In this document: positions 43,305-50,879 of the stretch, piece after piece
How the letters are laid out: every line of letters starts with the position of its first letter
Position numbering within the stretch: the first letter of the stretch is position 1
From: Clostridiales bacterium Firm_07
Lineage (GTDB): Bacteria; Bacillota; Clostridia; Oscillospirales; CAG-272
Assembly (NCBI GenBank): GCA_001604005.1
Contig: LVAM01000019.1
Coordinates: 274,754 to 338,753, forward strand
Reading direction: 5' to 3'
Length of the DNA stretch: 64,000 bases
Position numbers and translations under genes: made by a program
Notes under the pieces: generated by a model
What the model was told of the DNA's origin: nothing
Databases searched by the model: none
Seen by the model: the letters and a program-made list of their open reading frames with translations, nothing else

Positions 43305-43342
43305 AAAAACCCCGCGGAGACGACATTCCCCGCGGGGTTTTT
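43305..43342 (+). terminator. Terminator after the ribF fragment
   Basis: AAAAACCCCGCGG / CCCCGCGGGGTTTTT hairpin with a T-run. Confidence 0.85.
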
Positions 43343-43424
43343 GTTGCGATGCAGATAGCATCAAATTTCTTTATTTGAACAGAATTCACATTTTGACGCT
43401 ATCTTTTCCATGCCGTTTGATGTC

Positions 43425-43853
43425 TCACTTTGCCCATTGAATTACTTGGGGAAATATTTCATTTGCAACATCAAACATTCCCAAAACGCGGTGAAGCGCA
43501 AGTTTTTGACAAGAACCTATATGCACATAAGAGTGATCGCTTAACATAATGCTACCTTTATCGTTTAAAAAAAACGTATATGTGTATTTTTTATTATATT
43601 CATTTAGTAGCTGTAGGATTTGTTGTAGAGCATCGACTTCATCCTTATTAACATTCAACAAATAACAAAACATTGAAAAATACACATTGTCATTGTCTGC
43701 TGGCTGGAAAATCAAGATGTAATTTAAGAGATTTTTGTACTTCCCTGTAATTTGAAATAAGATTCTATCATTTCCATCTTCGTCATTATCGCATTGACAT
43801 TGTATGCCAAATTTTTTTAAAACTTCCAAAACCTTATTTGTCTCATCAAGCAT
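43425..43853 (-). CDS. YbjN-like small protein, AT-rich
   Basis: 142 aa from ATG 43853 (GGAG eight bases upstream); the first nine codons of the listed ORF are upstream of that site. Pattern of alternating helix and strand with LLNEYNKKYTYTFFLNDKGSIMLSDHSY recalls YbjN/type-III-chaperone-like folds, which bind other proteins. Composition is clearly more AT-rich and Asn/Lys-rich than the rest of the window, suggesting transfer. Last gene of a three-gene minus-strand cassette; function unknown. Confidence 0.6.
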   Translation of the reverse strand: MLDETNKVLEVLKKFGIQCQCDNDEDGNDRILFQITGKYKNLLNYILIFQPADNDNVYFSMFCYLLNVNKDEVDALQQILQLLNEYNKKYTYTFFLNDKGSIMLSDHSYVHIGSCQKLALHRVLGMFDVANEIFPQVIQWAK

Positions 43854-43880
43854 TTTCTTTCTCCATATGAATGTTACCAA

Positions 43881-44135
43881 TCATCTTTCTTGTTTCCAAT
43901 TATTATTTTGAGTATTTTGCTGTTGATTCTGCTGTTCTTGATCTTTTTTGTCTAAGGTTTCACCGATTTTATTTCCTGTTAGGCCGCCCACAATCAAGCC
44001 TACAACGAGTCCCGGCACAGTACCGGCTATTCCGCCCAACGGTCCTGCTACAATACCGATTCCCGCTCCCATTTTTGCACCCGCTATGGCACCGGCAAGA
44101 GCGCCGCTCCAAGTTCCTGTTTCCGTTTTGCTCAT
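43881..44135 (-). CDS. Glycine-zipper membrane peptide with Gln/Asn tail
   Basis: 84 aa from ATG 44135 (AAAAGGAG site). Residues 10-55 are almost entirely Gly/Ala/Ile/Val with repeated GxxxG spacing (GALAGAIAGAKMGAGIGIVAG), a glycine-zipper helix pair able to insert in membranes. The last 25 residues are a Gln/Asn-rich hydrophilic tail. There is no double-glycine leader or signal peptide. Bacteriocins, pore-forming toxins and lipoprotein-like zippers share this look. It sits between a multispan protein and a YbjN-like protein, which could be immunity or partners (inference). Confidence 0.6.
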   Translation of the reverse strand: MSKTETGTWSGALAGAIAGAKMGAGIGIVAGPLGGIAGTVPGLVVGLIVGGLTGNKIGETLDKKDQEQQNQQQNTQNNNWKQER

Positions 44136-44137
44136 TT

Positions 44138-44776
44138 TTAGCTCTCCTTTTCTTCACAAACAATTTTTGTTATCGGTTTTTCCGTATAGTATAAATACAG
44201 CAATACTTGCACAATATGCGCATCAATCATTATAATGAACGTAGAACAAAATGTTGGATATATAAGATCGCCTATGTTTCTTACACTCATAGAAACGACT
44301 TGTGAGCAGTTGTGTGCAAGATATGCAATAATCGTTGAGTAAAAGTGCTTGACCGAAATCGTCTTGCGCACAATCGTAAACAATAGCGGCAATGTCAATA
44401 AAGATACATCTACCACTAAATTGTACAAGGTATTAATCCCTCCATAATTCAAAACAACCTGCAATAAAATAACGCCTATTACAATAATACTCTCTATGCG
44501 ATTCATATATCGGATTCTGCAAGCAGCGCATATATAGAAAAAATAGACAAAGTATCCCATTATAAACTGCACAAGAGTGCGGATAAAAATGTTTTCGACA
44601 ATAAGTTCATCAAAATCCATGACGCCGAAAGTCATTGTCAGTTCCGCGACTGCCTCGGGGAAAAGCAATTTGGCAAATAGGATCATCCCAAGAAGTGCAA
44701 TACAGACCATTTCAAGTGTTTTTCTTGTTTGACTCGGTTTTTCAAGCATATTTTCATTGATTTTCTGTTCTTCCAT
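44138..44776 (-). CDS. Multispan membrane protein of unknown function
   Basis: About 212 aa from ATG 44776; a TTG two codons earlier (44782) has better spacing to GGAGAGG and may be the true start. Six hydrophobic helices, for example MVCIALLGMILFAKLLFP and ESIIVIGVILLQVVLNY. AT-rich. First gene of the cassette, two bases before the glycine-zipper gene, so they are translated together. No known transporter, immunity or AgrB signature is certain. Confidence 0.6.
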   Translation of the reverse strand: MEEQKINENMLEKPSQTRKTLEMVCIALLGMILFAKLLFPEAVAELTMTFGVMDFDELIVENIFIRTLVQFIMGYFVYFFYICAACRIRYMNRIESIIVIGVILLQVVLNYGGINTLYNLVVDVSLLTLPLLFTIVRKTISVKHFYSTIIAYLAHNCSQVVSMSVRNIGDLIYPTFCSTFIIMIDAHIVQVLLYLYYTEKPITKIVCEEKES

Positions 44777-44810
44777 ATTCAATTCTCGCCTCTCCTCTTA
44801 TACTTTTTCA

Positions 44811-44894
44811 ATTTTATCATATTAAAAACGATATGTCAAGCGTTTTATCGTATTATTTATGATTTTCTGACATTCGTATCGTCTATAATATAAT
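44811..44894. promoter_or_regulatory. Divergent promoters of the AT-rich cassette and its XRE regulator
   Basis: Minus strand: TTGACA (44834-44839), 17-bp spacer ending TGA, TAAAAT (44811-44816). Plus strand: CTGACA (44867-44872), 16 bp, TATAAT (44889-44894). Between and around them lie an ACGATA/TATCGT inverted pair (44828-44833, 44846-44851) and another TATCGT (44877-44882), likely operators for the XRE protein. Confidence 0.6.
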
Positions 44895-44909
44895 AGAGGA
44901 GGTGAGCGC

Positions 44910-45227
44910 ATGCTACCGGAAGAGTTTTCTTTGCGTCTGTCCAAACTGCGCGCGCAAAAAGGTGTTTCGGCGCGCGATATGAGTTTATCGTTGGGGCAAA
45001 ATCCGGGCTATATCAACGGCATCGAAAACGGAAAAGCGCTGCCCTCGATGAGCATATTTTTCTATATTTGCGACTATCTGAACGTCACCCCCGCCGAGTT
45101 TTTCAGCACCGCTACGCCCGACCCCCGACAAAGTGACGAAATGCTCAAAAAGTACAATCTTCTCCCCGAGCAAACGCGCGTGCATATCGCCGCGCTGATC
45201 GATGACTTGACGCAACAGTTACAATAA
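44910..45227 (+). CDS. XRE-family helix-turn-helix regulator
   Basis: 105 aa behind GAGGAGGTGAGCGC. The HTH covers residues 8-62: SKLRAQKGVSARDMSLSLGQNPGYINGIENG, then a short helical tail. Divergent from the AT-rich three-gene cassette with operator-like repeats between, so it probably represses that cassette and itself (inference). Base composition resembles the core genome more than the cassette does. Confidence 0.8.
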   Translation: MLPEEFSLRLSKLRAQKGVSARDMSLSLGQNPGYINGIENGKALPSMSIFFYICDYLNVTPAEFFSTATPDPRQSDEMLKKYNLLPEQTRVHIAALIDDLTQQLQ

Positions 45228-45258
45228 AAAGCCGCCCGTTTTTTCGGGTGGCTTTTTA
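45226..45258 (+). terminator. Terminator after the XRE gene
   Basis: AAAAAGCCGCCCG / CGGGTGGCTTTTT hairpin directly after the stop codon. Confidence 0.85.
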
Positions 45259-45261
45259 CTG

Positions 45262-45297
45262 AAAAATTGCCCGACGGTTTTCCGTCGGGCAATTTTG
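45262..45297 (-). terminator. Terminator after nagB
   Basis: AATTGCCCGACGG / CCGTCGGGCAATT hairpin with a T-run on the minus strand. Confidence 0.85.
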
Positions 45298-45310
45298 GTT
45301 TTGTCAGTCG

Positions 45311-45556
45311 ATCAATAACCGACCTGCTCCCAGCAATCGAAAGGAGCGGCAAGTTCTTCGCTGACGTAGACCTGCGTCTTCATCAGTTGCAGCATCGAGC
45401 TGGGGATCAGAGGCGTGACGGGGCCGTGCAGCACGAGGCGGGAGGTCATACGCTGCCAGGAAGAGAAGGTGCAGTTGGTCAGCAGTGCGTGCACTTCGAT
45501 TCTCTCGCGGGCATTCTTCACGTCGACGGGACCGATGGTCGCGGCGCAAGGCGGAA
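45311..45556. repeat. 246-bp direct repeat, copy 2 (within intact nagB)
   Basis: Partner of 42656-42901; this copy continues into the complete gene. Confidence 0.92.
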
Positions 45557-46274
45557 CGTCCGCAATGTAGCCGGACTGACCGAACACGCCGTGGAGCGAG
45601 TTCTGCGCCACGGTGAGGGGGTGCAGTTTCACGATGCGGGCTTTCATTTGGAGGTATTCGTCCATATTGGCGGCATCCGTGAAAGGCGGCACGGGATCGA
45701 TGAACGCCATATGACCGGTCCATCCGGGAGAGGAGCTGCAAATGTCGGCTCCGCCCTCACCGCAATCGGTGATCATATCGGAATAATCGTTGATGTTCTT
45801 ATTGGTGGGATAATGCACGTTTTCAAGAGGCATACGGAGTTTGGGGTCGATCTGATAAACCAGATATTTGAGCATCGAGTGCGCAAAGCCCGCTTTGTAG
45901 GTCTCGGGAGCGATGTGTCCTTCGTCGTCAGCCCATTCGTCCATCGCGAAGATGTGGACGTTGCGGCAGTCCACGCCGAAATAGTTGATGAGTTGCGCAA
46001 GCGGCACGTAGGTTTCGGGTTCGGGGTTGCCGAGGATCAATGTGATCTTTTTGCCCGCTTCGGAAGCCGCTTTGATACGCGCGAAGAGCGTGGCGATCAG
46101 AACGGGGTGCGGGTTTTGCATCACTTTAATCTTGAAGTCGGGGTTGGGGTGTTTTTCCAGGTCTTTGCCGCTGATCTTGCGAAGTTTTTCGCAAAGTTCT
46201 CTGTCCTTAAACGGAACATAGTCACCGCAGCGGAACGCGAAAGATGTGGGGGGATCGAAGATAATGTCTTTCAT
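45312..46274 (-). CDS. nagB: Glucosamine-6-phosphate isomerase/deaminase-family protein (divergent NagB)
   Basis: 320 aa from ATG 46274, eight bases after AAAGGAG; the ATG at 46280 is too close to that site. The NagB/6-phosphogluconolactonase fold is visible in LILGNPEPETYVPLAQL, NVHIFAMDEWADDEG and SPGWTGHMAFIDPVPPF. Standard NagB has a GSTP phosphate loop and GIGxDGHIAFNEP at these places, so the loops are altered. Placed after nagA and an AraC gene, so it should convert GlcN-6-P to Fru-6-P and ammonia, or act on a related amino-sugar phosphate. Confidence 0.75.
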   Translation of the reverse strand: MKDIIFDPPTSFAFRCGDYVPFKDRELCEKLRKISGKDLEKHPNPDFKIKVMQNPHPVLIATLFARIKAASEAGKKITLILGNPEPETYVPLAQLINYFGVDCRNVHIFAMDEWADDEGHIAPETYKAGFAHSMLKYLVYQIDPKLRMPLENVHYPTNKNINDYSDMITDCGEGGADICSSSPGWTGHMAFIDPVPPFTDAANMDEYLQMKARIVKLHPLTVAQNSLHGVFGQSGYIADVPPCAATIGPVDVKNARERIEVHALLTNCTFSSWQRMTSRLVLHGPVTPLIPSSMLQLMKTQVYVSEELAAPFDCWEQVGY

Positions 46275-46306
46275 AATCATTCTCCTTTATTTGTAAATTA
46301 TAGATT

Positions 46307-47449
46307 TCAAGAAACAGCCTTGCCGCCGAGGAACACCTTTTTCACATTGAATTCGGCATCCACGACGAGCAGATTGGCGACGTTGCCGCGCGCGATCACG
46401 CCGCGATCGGGGAGAGACAACATCCGCGCGGGGTTGGTGGCGGCGTAAAGGAACACTTGGCAAAGCGACGCGCCCGTGTGCATCATCATATTGCGGCAAG
46501 CGCGGTCAAGCGTCAGTTTCGTGCCCGCGATCTCACCCGAAAAGTCGAAGTTGATGTCGTCCACGCCTTCGTATCCTTCGCTCGGCACGGGACCGTGTTC
46601 GATAAAGGAGTCCGAAATGAGGATAATGCGATCGTCGCCTTTGATCTTTTTTACAAGACGCAGGATATAGGGATCGACGTGGATGCCCACTTTGTCGCAA
46701 ATCAGCTCGGTGTAAATATCCCGATTGTAAAGCGCGGTCTCGTCCACGCATGCGCTGCGGCACTCGGGGTGCTTTTGAATGGTACCGGTGGCGTTGGTGT
46801 GGTGCGTGGCGCATTTGAGCCCTAACGGTATGAGTTTTTCGATTTGGGCGGGCTCCGCTTCGCTGTGCGCCACCGAGAAAACGGCGTTGGGATTCTTGGC
46901 TTTGACGTCGCGGCAGAAGATCTCAATGCCCTCTCGCTCGGGTGCGACGCACCAAACCTTGGCGATGTCGTACGCGGCGTTCAGCACGTCGGCATACGCG
47001 GCGGGATCCACGGGTTTTGCCCACGGGATATTCTCTTTGTCGCAACCGAATTTCGGGTTGAGATACGGCGCTTCCATATAAAGTCCCAAAATGTTATCCG
47101 CTTTTCCCGATTCCATCGCGGCGCGTATCTTGCCGATCGCCCGCACAAGTTCTTCGCTGTTCATACTGAAATACAGCGCGGGCAGCACGTCGGTCACGCC
47201 GTGAGAAAGAAGGGTTTTCGCCGCCTCGACCGGCGCTTCAAAGAAAAAGGACTCCACGCCGTCCGCGTGCGTATGAATATCGATAAGTCCGGGACCCGTG
47301 TAATTACCGCCAAGATCGATCGTTTCCATACCGCTCGTGTCGAGATTTGATCCGAAATCGACGATCTTTCCGTCCTCGATCACGATCACACCGTCCCGAA
47401 CGATATGGTCGGGTTGAATGATCTTGGTGTTGATGAGTGCCTGTTTCAT
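46307..47449 (-). CDS. nagA: N-acetylglucosamine-6-phosphate deacetylase
   Basis: 380 aa amidohydrolase. N-terminal beta sandwich, then GPGLIDIHTHADGV (metal site), LGLYMEAPYLNP in place of the usual HLEGPF, VAHSEAEPAQIE and ATHHTNATG (metal His residues), and the catalytic Asp in ILISDSF. The C-terminal strand GNVANLLVVDAEFNVKKVFLGGKAV is typical. It removes acetate from GlcNAc-6-P for NagB downstream (32-base gap). Ten bases separate it from the upstream AraC gene, giving an araC-nagA-nagB operon. Confidence 0.87.
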   Translation of the reverse strand: MKQALINTKIIQPDHIVRDGVIVIEDGKIVDFGSNLDTSGMETIDLGGNYTGPGLIDIHTHADGVESFFFEAPVEAAKTLLSHGVTDVLPALYFSMNSEELVRAIGKIRAAMESGKADNILGLYMEAPYLNPKFGCDKENIPWAKPVDPAAYADVLNAAYDIAKVWCVAPEREGIEIFCRDVKAKNPNAVFSVAHSEAEPAQIEKLIPLGLKCATHHTNATGTIQKHPECRSACVDETALYNRDIYTELICDKVGIHVDPYILRLVKKIKGDDRIILISDSFIEHGPVPSEGYEGVDDINFDFSGEIAGTKLTLDRACRNMMMHTGASLCQVFLYAATNPARMLSLPDRGVIARGNVANLLVVDAEFNVKKVFLGGKAVS

Positions 47450-47459
47450 CTTTCGCTCC

Positions 47460-48356
47460 TTATTCCATCCGGCAGGACCGCTTGTATTGCGAGGGCGTCA
47501 TACCGGCGTATTTTTTGAAAATGGTGGAAAAATAATGCGGGTTGGTAAAAAGCAACATTTCGGAGATCTCCGAAAAGTTTTTGCCCGACTCCCGAATGAG
47601 CCGTTTGGCTTCTCCGACCTTCATCATCGTGTAATAATTGAGCAGCGTTGTGCCGCACACGCGCGAAAAATAGTTGGAAACGTATGTTCTGCCAAAGGAA
47701 AGTTCCGCGCAAAGATCTTCGACGGAAAAACGATTGTACAAATTCTTTTCCATATACGCGATGATGCGCAAGGCAAACGCGTCGCCGATCACTTCCCGCG
47801 AGTGAAAAGTACGCGGTTTCACGGCCTCTTCTTTATCGGCGCGCACAAATTCAATCAGCATCAGTTCAAGCCGCGAGAGGATCGTCTGCTCGCCGGCAAA
47901 CAGCGCGTCGCGGGGTTTCAGTTTGAGCAGTTGCATCCGCGGACTGTTGAAAGGCATCTCATAGGTGGATTCCGCCTCGTGCAGGATCGCCGAAATATGC
48001 TGTTTCGCGGAAAGCGTGGCGATAAGTTTGCGATCGGCGAAACGACGCATCGCGGGCGAGTGGGAAAGAAACGTGATGATGAAAACGTTGGGCGCAACGC
48101 CCTTGACGGTTTTCAGTTTGTGCGTCTCCCACGGTTGGTGAAAATACATTTCGCCTTGATTGAGCAAGATCTCCTGCCCGTTCGCGACCACCGCGCACGC
48201 GCCTCTGTCCACAAAGACAAGCTCCCACGGCTCGTGGCTCTCGGCTTCATCGACAAACGTATCGTCAAACTCAAAATAATGGATCGAGGTCACGGCGTCG
48301 ATCGCCAGCGCGCGCTCGACGCGAAACGCGTCTGTTTTCTGCTTTTTTTCAGTCAT
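47460..48356 (-). CDS. AraC-family transcriptional regulator of the nag operon
   Basis: 298 aa. An N-terminal cupin-like sensing domain (EPWELVFVDRGACAVV...GEMYFHQPWETH) is followed by two C-terminal helix-turn-helix units: FSVEDLCAELSFGRTYVSNYF and FSEISEMLLFTNPHYFSTIFK, ending in the AraC signature AGMTPSQYKRS. First gene of araC-nagA-nagB, so it probably senses an amino sugar and activates its own operon. A 25-bp inverted repeat lies upstream. Confidence 0.88.
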   Translation of the reverse strand: MTEKKQKTDAFRVERALAIDAVTSIHYFEFDDTFVDEAESHEPWELVFVDRGACAVVANGQEILLNQGEMYFHQPWETHKLKTVKGVAPNVFIITFLSHSPAMRRFADRKLIATLSAKQHISAILHEAESTYEMPFNSPRMQLLKLKPRDALFAGEQTILSRLELMLIEFVRADKEEAVKPRTFHSREVIGDAFALRIIAYMEKNLYNRFSVEDLCAELSFGRTYVSNYFSRVCGTTLLNYYTMMKVGEAKRLIRESGKNFSEISEMLLFTNPHYFSTIFKKYAGMTPSQYKRSCRME

Positions 48357-48414
48357 TTTCGCGCACCCGAAGACAGCCTTTTTGTATATTATAAAACATT
48401 TTACCGCCTTTTGC

Positions 48415-48439
48415 GTACAAAATACGCCGCGTTTTGTAC
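48415..48439. promoter_or_regulatory. Inverted repeat upstream of the AraC gene
   Basis: GTACAAAA, nine-base centre, TTTTGTAC. It lies about 60 bases upstream of the AraC start, near a minus-strand TATAAT at about 48389, which fits an operator. It is also just 3' of the DeoR stop. Confidence 0.5.
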
Positions 48440-48445
48440 AATCTC

Positions 48446-49216
48446 TTATGCTTCCAGCGTCGTCACGCCCGCTTGCCGCAAGCGTTCAAGCTCCGCCCGA
48501 TCGGCGCTTTCCGTCGTGACCAGTATTTGCCCCGCGCTGACGTTTTCGATCTGCGCAAAGGCGCTTTTTCCGATCTTGCTCGCGTCGGCGGCAATGATGA
48601 CGTTGTCGGAAGACTCCATCATCCTTTTTGCCAGCGCCGCTTCGTTGGCGTAATAGAGCGTCAAACCCGCGTCGGCGCGCACGCCGTCCACCGACAGAAT
48701 ACATTTTGTCGCGTGATATTGGCGCAGTTGCTCCTCCGCGTTTTTGCCGTATGTGAACTGATATTTGGGATCGAGCTCTCCCCCGAGCAAAATGACGTGG
48801 AAAGAGGAATAGAGCGCCGCCTCGTTGGCGTTGGGGATCGAATTGGTCACCACGCTGATATTGTGTTTGCCCTTGATCGCACGCAACACGTAGGAGAGCG
48901 TGGTGCCCGCGTTCATCATCAGCGTGTCGTTGTCTTCGACAAGGCGCGCCACCGCATCCGCCAAGCGTCGCTTGGCTTCGGCGTTGGTCCTCGCGCGCTC
49001 TTCAAGATCCATATTGACGTACATTTTTTCAAAGCCGACCGCACCGCCGTGCACGCGCGCAAGTTGTCCGCGCTCCTCCAAAATTTCCAGATCCTTGCGG
49101 ATCGAAACTTCGGAAATACCGTATTTTACGCTGAGTTCGGTCACCCGCACTTTTCCGTTCGCGCGGATCGCGTTTAAGATCTCCTCGCGCCTTTTCTCGG
49201 CATTTCGTTCCGCCAT
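48446..49216 (-). CDS. DeoR-family transcriptional repressor
   Basis: 256 aa. The N-terminal winged helix has RREEILNAIRANGKVRVTELSVKYGISEVSIRKDLEILEERG read as the DeoR HTH, followed by RVHGGAV. The C-terminal DeoR effector domain has NAGTTLSYVLRAI (phosphosugar loop) and ILSVDGVRADAGL with a final DASKIGKSAFA. Divergent from the FGGY kinase gene cluster, so it probably represses that cluster and responds to one of its phosphorylated sugars. Confidence 0.9.
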   Translation of the reverse strand: MAERNAEKRREEILNAIRANGKVRVTELSVKYGISEVSIRKDLEILEERGQLARVHGGAVGFEKMYVNMDLEERARTNAEAKRRLADAVARLVEDNDTLMMNAGTTLSYVLRAIKGKHNISVVTNSIPNANEAALYSSFHVILLGGELDPKYQFTYGKNAEEQLRQYHATKCILSVDGVRADAGLTLYYANEAALAKRMMESSDNVIIAADASKIGKSAFAQIENVSAGQILVTTESADRAELERLRQAGVTTLEA

Positions 49217-49367
49217 ATTACGCTCACTTTCTCGTTGTTTTGCTTCAAACCGCTTCTATTGTAACATATATCGTGAAAAAAAGCAACAAACGCGAAACGG
49301 AAAAGAGTTTCTTTTCTCGCTTTTCGCAAAATATGCCGTTTCGGAAGACAAAAAATTCCCGAATATC

Positions 49368-49433
49368 TTGACTTCGCTTATAATGTATGATATAATAATA
49401 AAGTGAAATCAAAATCGAAACATAATCGAAACA
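49368..49433 (+). promoter_or_regulatory. Promoter and direct-repeat operator of the sugar cluster
   Basis: TTGACT (49368-49373), 17-bp spacer ending TGA, TATAAT (49391-49396). Downstream, AATCGAAACA occurs twice (49413-49422, 49424-49433), exactly 11 bp apart and so on the same DNA face, in the position of a DeoR operator. Confidence 0.65.
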
Positions 49434-49448
49434 AAGGGAGGCGCCGCC

Positions 49449-50867
49449 GTGAGCGAAAAGCGATTTCTCGGCATCGACATCGGCACAACTTCATTGAAAG
49501 CCGCCGTTTTTGACGAAAGCGGCGCGCGTCTCGCTTTGAAAAGCGTTGACTATACCCTCTCCACCGACGGAGCGACCGGCGCCATCGAGTTTGACGCGGA
49601 GACCTATTTTACGATGTGCCGCGACGTGATCGACGCGCTTCTCTCGGAGTGCGGCAAGATCGACGGCATTTCGGTGGACACGCAGGGTGAAACGCTGATC
49701 CTTGCCGATAAAGAAGGCGCGCCGCTCGCACCCGCCGTTGTGTGGCTGGACAACCGTGCCACCGCCGAGGCGGAAGAGATCCGAGCCGCTTTCGGCAATA
49801 AAGCCGTATACGATGTGACGGGACAGCCCGAGATCGTTGCCGGCTGGCCTGCCGCAAAACTCTTGTGGTTCCGCCGTCACCGCCCCGATCTTTTCGAGCG
49901 GGCCGAGCGCATTTTTCTGCTTGAAGACTGGATCCTTTACCGTTTGACCGGCAATTTCGTCACCGAACCGACCATTCAATCTTCCACGCTGTATTTTGAT
50001 ATCCGCAACCTTTGTTGGTGGCGGGAGATGCTTGATTTTCTCGGCGTTCCGGAAGAAAAGCTCCCGAAAATCATCCCCTCTTCCACAAAGGTGGGCACCT
50101 ACCGCGGCATTCCCGTGGTTTCCGGAATGCTGGATCAGATCGCGGGGACGCTCGGCGCGGGCGCGACGGGAAAAGACGTTATCAGCGAAATGACCGGCAC
50201 CATTATGGCGATCTGCGCCATGACAGACGAGATCCCGCCCTTCTCTCCGGAGAGCATCGTCCCCTGCCACGTACACGCCGTCAAGGGCAAGTATTGCCGC
50301 ATCATCGCCTCCTCCACCGCGGGTATGGCGCTCAAATGGTTCCGCAACCAACTTGCCGAAAACTTCTCTTTCAAAGAATTGGACACGCTTGCCGCCGCCG
50401 TACCGGCGGGGTGTGAGGGGCTGACGTTTCTGCCGCACTTCTGCGGTTCGTTCGTACCTCGCTATAATCCCGACGCGCACGCGGTCATCGCGGGGCTGAC
50501 GCTCACGCACACGCGCGGGCATATCGCGCGCGCCATTATGGAAGCCATCGCTTTTAACCTCAAACAGATCCTCGATCTGCTCCCCGATAAGGTGCGGGAA
50601 ATCCGCATCACCGGCGGCGGCGCCGCAAGCCCGCTGTGGGCGGGGATCAAAGCAGACGTCACGGGAAGAGTGCTGAAAACGCTTTGTGAGAGCGAAACCG
50701 CGTGTCTCGGCGCGGCGCTTTCCGCCGCCGTGGGCGTGGGAGCGTTTCCCGACCTTGTGACGGCGGCGGATACGGTGGTAAAGACCGACCGTTCTTTTGC
50801 GCCGACCGACGCCGATTACCGCGAAGCTTTTGAACGCTATTGCGCGCTGGACGCGCGTATGAATTAA
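49449..50867 (+). CDS. FGGY-family carbohydrate kinase
   Basis: 472 aa from GTG 49449 (GGGAGGCG site). Phosphorylates a sugar or polyol with ATP. First FGGY domain: LGIDIGTTSLKAAVFD, WLDNRA near residue 100, and VTGQPEIVAGWPAAKLLW. Second domain: MTGTIMAIC and the ATP-binding ITGGGAASPLWAGIKADVTG. The closest-looking groups by motif are xylulose/erythrulose-type kinases, but the substrate cannot be assigned. First gene of a five-gene operon controlled by DeoR. Confidence 0.85.
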   Translation: MSEKRFLGIDIGTTSLKAAVFDESGARLALKSVDYTLSTDGATGAIEFDAETYFTMCRDVIDALLSECGKIDGISVDTQGETLILADKEGAPLAPAVVWLDNRATAEAEEIRAAFGNKAVYDVTGQPEIVAGWPAAKLLWFRRHRPDLFERAERIFLLEDWILYRLTGNFVTEPTIQSSTLYFDIRNLCWWREMLDFLGVPEEKLPKIIPSSTKVGTYRGIPVVSGMLDQIAGTLGAGATGKDVISEMTGTIMAICAMTDEIPPFSPESIVPCHVHAVKGKYCRIIASSTAGMALKWFRNQLAENFSFKELDTLAAAVPAGCEGLTFLPHFCGSFVPRYNPDAHAVIAGLTLTHTRGHIARAIMEAIAFNLKQILDLLPDKVREIRITGGGAASPLWAGIKADVTGRVLKTLCESETACLGAALSAAVGVGAFPDLVTAADTVVKTDRSFAPTDADYREAFERYCALDARMN

Positions 50868-50879
50868 AGGAGAACCGCT

